A DNA stretch of 64,000 bases from Bidens hawaiensis. Its lineage: Eukaryota; Streptophyta; Magnoliopsida; Asterales; Asteraceae. The notes beneath the pieces are model-generated. The model made no database searches. It saw only the letters and a program-made list of their open reading frames with translations, and was not told the origin of the DNA. This document shows, piece by piece, positions 10,916 through 21,200 of the stretch. The position numbers were made by a program, and so were the translations under genes. Location of the stretch: positions 38,275 to 102,274 of the forward strand of contig JAIQDT010009061.1 in the NCBI GenBank assembly GCA_021521415.1. Reading direction: 5' to 3'. Numbering within the stretch: the first letter of the stretch is position 1; each line of letters starts with the position of its first letter.

Positions 10916-11207
10916 TTAAAACAGTCCATCATTTACATCATAGTATAAATGAACAACACAAATGTAAATGTGTGTAGTTGTCATAATAATGTCAAGATAA
11001 TACATTTTATGTTTATATTCAACTGTTCTTTAAATCAATGAATTTTAAACTTAGACTATATAGTATAAGATAATGAAAATTTATAATTCAGTCAGTTCAT
11101 ATACTTAGATTCAAGGAATGTTTGGAAATAGATTTCTAATATGATTTTGCAGAATAATGTGAGTTGAGTTAGGTTTTAAACTTTTACATCTGATCATGAT
11201 TTTGCAG

Positions 11208-11665
11208 AATCAATGGTCAAATGTGTTTGCTGGCATTGTTTTAAGAGCCATGACTCTAGAAGTGCTTTCAACTGGAGTGGCTTGAAACTACAATGGAGCT
11301 CCATAAGTGGTAAAAGCATTTATTTGTTTATATCTCAAGTCTAAGAATAGAAAAATTAAGTAAAATAAAATTATTGCTTAGGAGATTAGAAAAATTTAAA
11401 GATATATGTTTAAAAGTGAGTAAACTTAAGAAAGCATACAGTTAACTCGATGCGTATTTTACAGATGACACCAAAGTATCAAGTTCCTTCTCCATTTGTC
11501 CCAACCAGAGAATACTATTTTGGTCGGTACTGTAAACAACATCCCGACAGGACCTGGGCTGTGGTTGATGTATCTTTGGACAACTTACGCTCTTCCGCGA
11601 TTTCAAGATCTCGAAGAAGGCCATCGAGATGTTTAATTCAAGAACTTCCCAATGGGTACTCAAAG
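11208..11665 (+). pseudogene. Captured fragment of an HD-ZIP class IV transcription factor gene (START region)
   Basis: Two exons with GT/AG borders, 11208-11309 and 11465-11665, join in phase. The first reads NQWSNVFAGIVLRAMTLEVL then STGVA, the second [20 protein letters not shown] then [13 protein letters not shown] and [12 protein letters not shown]. This is the middle of the START domain of HD-ZIP IV factors of the ANL2/HDG/PDF2 type, which regulate epidermal identity (family knowledge). The first exon has two in-frame stops, TGA where the family has Gly and TAA near its end. Homeodomain and leucine zipper are absent. It lies in the Helitron in the same orientation as the VDAC and PDI fragments. 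Confidence 0.85.
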
Positions 11666-11936
11666 GTGAACATTATTCCAAGTTATATATTCCAAGTTCT
11701 ATATTAAAACTGGTAAGAAGCCCAAGGGTATAATTGGAAATTCAGGAAAAGTATGAATTTTAAGGGAATAATTGATTTTCATAACAAGGGGTATGTCTGG
11801 GATCCTATTAAGTTTATATTTGGCAAAAAAATACATTATTTTCCATGATCATATTAGAAATCCATCATCTTGATGGAACTTGGGAGACATACTCAAATGC
11901 CTAATTTATTCCGGTTACTTTGTTGCAGGAATTTTG

Positions 11937-12006
11937 TATGGCCAGTTTTGATGGCAAATTTGGCCCGCATTAGAGATGAAGAGAAATATATGCATATGAC
12001 TTTATG
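11937..12006 (+). pseudogene. Exon-like piece between captured fragments, origin uncertain
   Basis: Bounded by TTGCAG and GGTATAT. One frame contains FDGKFGP before a stop, faintly like the FMDGKL(T/S)P segment that precedes the C-terminal thioredoxin domain of PDI. It may be an older PDI exon. Very weak. Confidence 0.2.
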
Positions 12007-12088
12007 GTATATATTTAACAATTTTGTTACTATTAATTGGGATTATTAGTATTGAAATGAGTTAACACGTCCACATATCAAATCATAG

Positions 12089-12384
12089 GAGGTCCCCGAA
12101 ACTAATGTCGAGCCAGTTAAGGTGGTGGTTACAAAGAGCCTTAAAGAGATGGTTTTGGATTCTGAAAATAATGGTAAGTTTATACTTGGGTTTATACTTA
12201 CACATATAAATATTTGGCATATTGATTTAACTGTTTTAAACTTCGCTTAACACTTACGCATATAAATATTTGGCCTATTGATTTAACTGTTTTAAACTTG
12301 GTTTTTCAGTTTTACTAGAGGTCTATGCACCATGGGGTGGACATTACAACAACAACTTGAAGCCTTTAAGAAGGTGCTAATAAG
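12089..12384 (+). pseudogene. Captured fragment of a protein disulfide isomerase gene, second thioredoxin domain start
   Basis: Exon 12089-12173 reads EVPETNVEPVKVVV then SLKEMVLDSENN. Exon 12310-12384 continues in phase with VLLEVYAPWGGHY. Plant PDIs have (I/V)PE.NNEPVKVVV and NVLLEFYAPWCGHCKKLAP here (family knowledge), around the redox-active CGHC of the second catalytic domain in the ER lumen. In this copy CGHC has become GGHY, so both active cysteines are lost, and a stop follows within ten codons. Intron position and phase are kept, so the source was genomic DNA and not a processed transcript. Confidence 0.85.
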
Positions 12385-14430
12385 GTACAACTACCACCTA
12401 ATATTGTTTTTGCGGTTACAAATTATGATACAGAATAATATTAAAACATTACAATTTTATATGGTTAACTTTTAATTATAAAGTTAAACAAAAAAAAAGG
12501 ATATTTTTAGACTTTTATATGGAAGGTATCTTTAAAACTTTCGTGACAAGATATGATTTAAAGTTGGTTAACTTTTAATTCTAAAATTTTCATCAACTGG
12601 TATTCTTTTATTATAGCAAAGATATTACAAATAATTTGGGTCAAAAAAAATGTGTAATTATATTAATTAACTTAGAAATTTATATGGAAGGTATCTTTAA
12701 AATTTTAAATTAATTTATATAAATAAACAGGTCAACTTAATCCCCTAATTTTAGGGGAGTATTATTTAAATTATAACAACCGATTTTCCTTATTTACGTA
12801 GTTCAAATAATCAATACTATATTTCATAATCTATCTATTTGTGAACAAATTCAAAATAACTTGACCTGTTTCAGGTCAACTTAATCCCCTTTCATAATAT
12901 TTCTAATAAAATTGGGATTTTTTTTAATAGTATAAACTCATTTTAACCAAAAATAAAAATGTGTAATTATATTAACTAAACAAAGAACCGGTTAAAGACG
13001 AGATTTCGAATTCACATAATCCTGAATTCAATAACACATTATCGGTTAAAGACGAGAAAAAATGGTATAAATTCGTTTTTTAAATAATATCTTTAAATTT
13101 TCAAATTAATTTCTATCAATAACATGTCAACTTAATCCTCAAATTTTTGACTCCTTCAAATATTCCATAATTTTAGCGAAATATTATTCAAAATTTAACA
13201 ACCAATTTTCCTTATTTACTTTTTTCAAAAAAAAGATATTTTTTTTGTTTGTAATTTTTTCATAATAACTTTTTACACACGGTTTGTTTTAAAAGAAAAT
13301 CAGTACCAGATCATCATCATGTCATTTTCAGAATACCAATATAGTAGTTAAAAAATAATATAAAAAAAGGTATAAATACTCAAATGCCCAACATTTTATA
13401 TACTTAGCACCTTAAATAGGAAGATTAAGATAAGAACACAAAAACAACAAACTTTAATCTTTTATTAACATATAATTTTTATTAACTTTTTGGTATCAAT
13501 TCTGTTTGGGTCAACTTTGTTTGGGTCGGTTTTATTAAAATATACTTTTTTTTTTAATATTATAAACTCATTTTAACCAAAACTAAAGATGTGTAATTAT
13601 ATTAATTAACGAATTTAGGATTTTTTTTTTTCATATTACAAACTCAGTTTAACCAAAAATAAAAATGTGTAATTAAATTAATTAACGAAAAAATCGGTTA
13701 AAGACGAGAATTCGACATAATCTTGAATTCGATAACACATAATCGGTTAAAGACTAGAAATAGATGGTATAAATTCGTTTTTTAAAATAATATCTTTAAA
13801 TTTTCAAATTCATTTCTGTATATAACATTTCAACTTAATCCCCAAATTTTTGATATGGAAAGCTTTCCATAATTTTAGTGGAATATTATTAGGAGGAATA
13901 TGTCAACCGATTTTCCTTATTTATGTTTTCAATTTTCAATGAAGATGAAGATTTTTATGAAACAAATACAAACTAATTTTAAAAGCTACATCACAGAAAA
14001 TCAACTTTAACAAATCACACTATTTCCGGTTTCAGTATCTTTAATTTTAATAAATTCGTTATATTGACATTATGTATATCGGTTTTTTTATATGCTATGT
14101 TTATTATAAAATGTATTTTAGGTTACGTTTAAAATGTTGTAACCAGAACTTAATATTGACTTTTTTTAATAAATTCTTAATTTAACATATAACAGTATTT
14201 CTGGTTTTTTTAGATTTCAAATAAAATTGGGAGTTTTTTTCCTTATTCCAAATATAACTCTACCTAAAATAAATTGTAGATAACTATGGAAGCAAGATAA
14301 ATAAGGATTATTAGTTTATGTCTACTTTTTTTTCAAAATTTCCCGAATTTTGAGTCTTCTAAAATTATCCCATAGTTTTAGGGGAATAATTATATAAAGT
14401 TTTAAAAATAACATTCCGTATTTACTTTTC
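12385..14430 (+). repeat. AT-rich block of diverged direct repeats upstream of the RPA-like gene
   Basis: The word series GTGTAATTATATTAA, CGGTTAAAGACGAGA, GGTATAAATTCGTTTTTTAA, TTCAACTTAATCCCCAAATT and CCGATTTTCCTTATTTA recurs. The clearest pair is about 12905-13215 and 13550-13925, with partial copies near 12600-12800 and 14330-14420. No ORF is supported. Confidence 0.65.
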
Positions 14431-14437
14431 TCAACAC

Positions 14438-14447
14438 TATATATATC
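14438..14447 (+). promoter_or_regulatory. TATA box of the Helitron RPA-like gene
   Basis: CTATATATATC lies 60-70 nt before the ATG at 14507, followed by a CA-rich leader (CTCACACACTCACAAAAACC) typical of plant 5' UTRs. Confidence 0.5.
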
Positions 14448-14506
14448 ACATAAGCTTATTTCATCTACTATCTCACACACTCACAAAAACCAACTTCAGA
14501 AGAACT

Positions 14507-15203
14507 ATGGCAAACAACAGGTTAGTATATCTTTTTTTTTATATTATTTTTATTTTCATTTCTTATTTATTACTTTCAAATATTTCATATGCTTATATGA
14601 TTGTTAATTTCAATACAGATCGGTCGGTGACAAGAACATCATTATGCTGAATCAACTTCTCTCATCAAAGGACTGTATGGAAGACTCAATAATCAAAGTG
14701 CGTGTGATCCGACTTTGGGAAAATCATATTCTTGATAAACCCGAGCAACTAATCTCAATGGACATGGTCTTAATTGATGAAGAGGTATGTTATGTTATGT
14801 TATGTTATGTGTCTACATATATATGTCTTAGTTTCATTATAATTTCATTTATATTGCCTTTATAAATTGATATTAATTCATTTTATATGCTAGAGAAACA
14901 TGGCCCATGGGAGCATATTAAAAAGATTTATATACAAGTTTGAGAGATATTTAGCTGAAAAGTCATGTTACATCATAAAGAATGTTTCGGTTGGTGACTA
15001 TAGTACTAAATACAAGTATGTGGACAATGACAAAAAGGTCAATCTCTTCCTCAAGTCAACTGTTACATCTTGTGAAGATTTTGGTGGCGATTTACACGGA
15101 TTCAAGTTTCAAAGCATTGATGATCTTTTTGACATGGTTACTAAACCGAACATCATTGTTGGTAAGTATTATGTAACTCAAAAAAAGTATATACATTTCA
15201 ATG

Positions 15204-15251
<48 letters not shown>

Positions 15252-18200
15252 CATTATTATTATTATGTGTACATGTTATTTCATTGTTTATCTTTTAGAT
15301 ACTTCATTTGATAAAAAAAATGTACTATTAATAGGTAAACAACCACTACTATTTAATTGCATCATAGGTAACATAAATGAAGGAACATACTCAGTTTATA
15401 CAAATATGATAATATGGTATATATTACTTTTCTAATCACTCAAATAAACAAGGCAATTAGATTTTTTTTTAAATAACTCAACAGTCTTTACTCTAACTTA
15501 ATATTAATGTAACATGTTTTCTTTATAGTAATAATGAAAATAGTAGTGGTTGTGAAAATCTGGTGCATATTTATATTAATAATGAAAATCTGGGTTACAA
15601 GTTTTCATTATGGTCCTTTTTAGTATTAGTATATTTAATACTTATAACTGTTATGTTGTGGTCTCCGATCCATCATGGGTCGGGTCCGGTTTAGACGAAT
15701 AGACAGAATTAGGAGATTAAGCTGTTTGAGTTTTGGCCAAGCCCAAAAGCTCTAATCAGGCCCAGTTTAGTTAAAGGGTTAAACCCTAATTGTCTAGTCT
15801 ATTTATTCTCTCCTGTACTTGTAAGTTTGTATCACTCAATAATAAGAAAACCCTAGTTATCGACAGTGGACGTAGGTCATACACCGTGACCGAACCACTT
15901 AAATCCTTGTGTCTCTTTCGTTTATTCTTTCGGTTTTACTTTTGTATTCGTGTTTGTGTGTGACTCCGAGCCTAACAATTGGTATTAGAGCCTGGTTCTC
16001 GATTATACACACAGTTCCGCCGCCGCTGCTCCGCTGCTACAGTTCCACCGCCGCTGCTACAGTACCGCTGCCGCTGCTACAGTACCGCCGCCGCTACAGT
16101 ACCGCGCCGCCGCTACAGTACCGCCGCCGCTGATTAGGGTTTCGCAGCTGCTGGTTCGTTTTTTCTGATCAGTTTCCTGTCCTTTTATTCCTTGGGTAGT
16201 TTGGTTGTTTGCTGTAATCAAAACTCAGTTTGGATAATGGCTGAGGACGGAAAGATCAAGATTGAGAAGTTTGATGGTCAGGATTTTGGATGGTGGAAAA
16301 TGCAAATTGAGGATTTGCTATGTCAGAAAGACTTAATGGAAGCACTAGAAGAGAGGAAACCGGAAAGTATGAAAGATGATGAGTGGAAGGTACTTGACAG
16401 AAAAGCCATAGCTGTTATTAGACTCTCACTAGCTAAGAATGTGGCATTCAATATTGTAAATGAAACTACCACGTATGGTCTTATGAAAGCCTTGTCAAAT
16501 ATGTATGAAAAGCCTTCTGCATCAACCAAGGTATTTCTGATTAGACAGCTAGTTAACACCAGAATGAAGGAAGGGGCATCTGTTACCTCTTATGTTAATG
16601 ACTTCAACACTATTATTTCTCGTTTGTCTTCTGTTGATATCAAGTTTGATGATGAAGTTCAAGCGTTACTCTTGTTATCCTCGTTACCCGAAAGTTGGTC
16701 AGGGACTGTTACTGCAGTTAGTAGTTCTTCTGGGAATACTAAGCTTACTTTTGAAGGAGTCCGGGATTTGATTTTATGGGAGGACATAAGAAGAAGGAAT
16801 TCTGGTGAGACATCTAGTTCTATATTGAGCACCGAAGGGAGAGGTAGGAGAAGAGAGAAAGGTAATGGCAGGGGTAGGTCAAAGTCTAGAAGAAGAAGTC
16901 AGTCAAAGCCCAGAAAAGACATTGAGTGTTGGAATTGCAAAGAAATGGGGCATTTCAGAAACCAATGCCCTAACCCCTCAATTTCAAAAGAAAAGAAAGA
17001 ATCTAAGAAGGAAGTTAATCTGGCCACCGGTTCAGATGATTCAGAAGGTTCAGAAGAGACTCTTATCTGCTGTGTTGAAGAATCAACAGATTCATGGATT
17101 ATGGATTCTGGTGCATCTTTTCATGCCACTTATAGCACGAAGAAGATGAAGAATCTCCGAACAGGTAATTTTGATAAAGTTCGTTTGGCTAATAATCATG
17201 CTGTTGATATCACGGGGATGGGGGATATTGAACTAAAAACTTCATTGGGCACCTCATGGACTCTAAAGGATGTTCGGGTCGTTCCTAGCCTTAGAAGAAA
17301 GCTAATTTCTGTTGGGCAGTTAGATGACCAAGGATATGATGTTATGTTTGGTGGGGGTCAATGGAAAGTTGTGAAAGGGAATCTTGTGATCGCCAGAGGT
17401 AAAAAGAAGGGCACTTTATACATGGTTGAAATTCCAGCTGATGGGGTAAATGCAGTGACCAGTGGACCGAGTCAGTCTAGTTTGTGGCACCAACGACTCG
17501 GCCACATGAGTGAAAAAGGGATGAAAATGCTCGTTGCTAGAGGAAAAATTCCAGAACTGAAGAAGGTTGAATCTGAATTTTGTGAACCATGTGTTTTCGG
17601 TAAAAAGAAGAAAGTATCTTTTGTGAAGACCGGAAAACAACCGAAAGCTCAGAAATTGGAGCTTATTCACTCTGATGTCTATGGACCAACTTCAGTCTCT
17701 TCTTTGGGATGATCGCACTATTATGTCACCTTATTTGATGATTCGACACGCAAGGTATGGGTTTACTTTCTTAAAAATAAATCTGATGTTTTTGATACTT
17801 TTAAGAAATGGAAAACTGCTGTTGAATTGGAAACTGATTTGAAGGTGAAATGCTTGAAGTCGGATAACGGTGGTGAATACGTTAGCAAAGAATTCCGTGA
17901 TTATTGTGAAGAGTACGGTATTCGGATGATCTTTACAGTCCCTGGCACTCCTCAACAAAATGGAGTGGCAGAACGAATGAACAGGACGTTAAATGAAAGG
18001 GCAAGAAGTATGAGACTTAATGCCGGGCTTCCAAAGACGTTCTGGGCAGATGCAGTTAACACTGCAGCTTATTTAATTAACCGGGGATTGTCAGTACCGC
18101 TGGGTTTCAAGACACCAGAAGAAGAGTGGAAAGGTAAAGCTGCAGATTATAAGCATTTGAAAGTCTTTGGGTGTAGCGCTTATGATCTAGTGAAAAATGA

Positions 18201-21200
18201 CAAGCTTGATGCTAAAGCTAAAAAATATGTTTTCATTGGATATGGGTCAAACGAAATGGGCTACAGGCTTTGGGATTTAGAAAGCAGAAAAGTAGTCAGA
18301 AGCAAGCATGCAACTTTTAATGAGGCTGAGTTATACAAAGATAGAAACACTTCAAAATCAAGGGTTCAGAAAGAGCAGGTTGAATATGAAATTGATGCTC
18401 AGAAAAAGACAGTTGAGTCAGCTACCGAACCCGAGACAGAAACTGAAGAAACCACAGTTCCTGAATTTGAAGATGATGATATTGGTGGAAATGAAGAGTC
18501 ATAGGGAGTCTCTGACAGTGGGAGTTCAGAGTCTGAAGATGAACAGTCTCCACAAGAACCTGACCCGCCTCAGCACTGGGTTAGGAGGTCCACCAGAGTT
18601 TCTAAACAGCCGGTACGTTACAAACCTTCAGTTAATTATCTCCTTTTAACTGAAAATGGTGAGCCAGAGAGTTATTATGAAGCACTTAAGTTGAAAGATT
18701 CGCTCCAGTGGGAGCATGCTATGAAGGAGGAGATGAACTCTTTGAGTAAAAACCAGACATGGGTTTTAACCAAGTTTCCACCAGATAAAAGAGTTCTACA
18801 GAATAAATGGGTCTATAGAGTCAAGGAAGAACATGATGGGTCTAAACGATACAAAGCTCGTTTAGTGGTCAAGGGTTTCCAGCAAAAGAAGGGAATTGAT
18901 TATAATGAAATATTCTCTCCAGTTGTGAAGATGACCACCATCAGATTGATCTTAAGTATTGTTGCTGCAGAAAATTTACATCTAGAGCAATTAGATGTTA
19001 AGACAGCATTTTTACATGGTGATCTTGACGAGGAGATCTATATGGCACAACCTGAGGGATTTCAGGTTGCCGGGAAAGAAAAATGGGTCTGCAAATTGAA
19101 GAAAAGCTTGTATGGTCTGAAGCAGGCACCTAGGCAATGGTACCTAAAGTTTGATGATTTTATGGTGAGAACTGGGTACAAGAAATGCGAGGCCGACCAT
19201 TGCTGCTACTTAAAGAAGTTTAAAGGCTCATATATCATTCTACTTCTTTATGTAGATGATATGTTAATTGTAGGATCTGATATGAAGGAGATTCGCAAGT
19301 TGAAGAAACAGTTGTCTGATGAATTTGAGATAAAAGATCTTGGTCCAGCCAAACAGATTTTGGGGATGAGTATATCCAGAAAGAAAGATGGCTCCATAAC
19401 ACTATCCCAAGAGAAATACATAGGGAAAGTGTTAGAAAGATTCAGGATGAATGATGAGAAGACTAAACCGAGAAACACACCTTTGGGAAGTCATTTCAAA
19501 CTTACCAAAGACCAGTCTCCCAGAACAGAGGAAGAAAGAACAGAGATGGCTAAAGTTCCGTATGCACCTGCTGTTGGCAGTCTCATGTACGCCATGGTTT
19601 GTACACGGCCAGACATTGCTCATGCTGTCGGGGTAGTTAGTTGTTTTATGTCGGATCCGGGAAAGGAACATTGGGAAGCGGTGAAATGGTTACTCAGATA
19701 CTTAAAGGGTACTTCCAGTTTGGGGTTATGTTTTAAGGGGAATGATACAATTCTCAGGGGTTATTCAGATGCTGATCTGGGTGGATGTAAGAAGACGTTT
19801 AAAAGCACTACTGGTTATGTTTTCACAGTTGGGGGAACAGCAGTATGTTGGATGTCCAGACTTCAGAAAAGTGTTGCTTTATCAACCACTGAGGCAGAAT
19901 ATATGGCAGCAGCCGAAGCAAGTAAAGAATTAGTATGGTTGAGAACTTTTCTTGAAGAGTTGGGAAAGAAACAGGCAGAGTTCTTCTTATATCGTGACAA
20001 TGAAAGTGCAGTGAAACTTGCGAAGAATCCAGTCTATCATTCGAAGACTAAGCACATCGGGAGGAGATATCACTTTGTCAGAGATTTGATCAGTGATGGT
20101 GTTTTCAGTTTGAAAAATATCTCAGGTGCTAAGAATCCAGCAGATATGTTCACCAAGCCGGTGATACTGGATAAGCTGAAGCTGTGCAGAGCTTCAGCAG
20201 GCCTTCAGGAATAATGTTGAGAAGGCGAAGGGTAACTAGGAGGTGCAAAACCAGATGGGTTTTATTTTACATGTACAAGGCAATGCAGGTGAAGACATTT
20301 TACGTCTCTAAATGGGAGCAGGTTGAAATGTTTGACGCATCCAAGTGGTGGTTTAGAGAAGATGTCTCGGAGCCCAAGTGGGAGATTGTTATGTTGTGGT
20401 CTCCGATCCATCATGGGTCGGGTCCGGTTTAGACGAATAGACAGAATTAGGAGATTAAGCTGTTTGAGTTTTGGCCAAGCCCAAAAGCTCTAATCAGGCC
20501 CAGTTTAGTTAAAGGGTTAAACCCTAATTGTCTAGTCTATTTATTCTCTCCTGTACTTGTAAGTTTGTATCACTCAATAATAAGAAAACCCTAGTTATCG
20601 ACAGTGGACGTAGGTCATACCCCGTGACCGAACCACTTAAATCCTTGTGTCTCTTTCGTTTATTCTTTCGGTTTTACTTTTGTATTCGTGTTTGTGTGTG
20701 ACTCCGAGCCTAACAATAACACAAGAATAATTTTTCGCAATGTTGTTGTGGTCGGACCGGACCGTCCGGTCGAACCGGTTCGACCGGGATTCGGTCCACC
20801 GACCGGTCTGGTTCACACAGTTCGCTCGGCTGTCAGAGAACCGGCCGGTCCGAACCGGTTCGTGGAAAACCGGACCGGTTGAACCTGTTTTGTATGAAAA
20901 AAAATATTTTTTAATTTGAAAAATCATTTTTTAAGCTTGACCCTTCATTTTTTGACCAAATTTGTTCGGCCGGTCCGACCGGTTTGACCGGTTGAACCGG
21001 TAGGCCGTCCGGTTCGGTGTCCGGTCCGGTTATGAAAACATTGATTTTTCGATCAAAATCAAAGAAATAAAAATTATAAATCAAAACAGAAGATAATTCA
21101 TGTACTATTTGTTTCGGTTACTTGATTTCAAACAGTAACAGAATTTGTGTAATATCTATTTGTTTTGGTCAATGAAATTTGTAAAATATTGCAATTGGTC

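Larger units (their letters stand above)
15649..20715 (+). mobile_element. Ty1/Copia LTR retrotransposon, complete and young
   Basis: Two 329-bp LTRs (15649-15977 and 20387-20715) start TGTTATG and end CCTAACA. I found one difference, A versus C within CATAC[A/C]CCGTG. The flanking 5-bp duplication ATAAC is perfect (15644-15648 and 20716-20720). Primer site, leader, gag-pol and polypurine tract are in standard order. The gene order protease-integrase-RT-RNase H and the similarity to TNT1-94-type polyproteins place it in Copia. Inserted into intron 3 of the Helitron RPA-like gene in the sense direction. Two nonsense codons break the polyprotein. Confidence 0.97.

Noticed and set aside
15177..15298. 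Poly-Leu C-terminus for the exon-3 ORF
   Set aside because: Read-through of intron 3 into a TTA microsatellite; a clean donor at 15162 and an in-phase exon at 21756 explain the gene better.
16192..16236. Upstream ATG for the Copia polyprotein
   Set aside because: Residues before MAEDGKIK are not like Copia gag starts; the second ATG fits the family.
20637..20927. ORFs on both strands over the Copia LTR end and the CCGG-rich MITE
   Set aside because: Chance frames through two different repeats.
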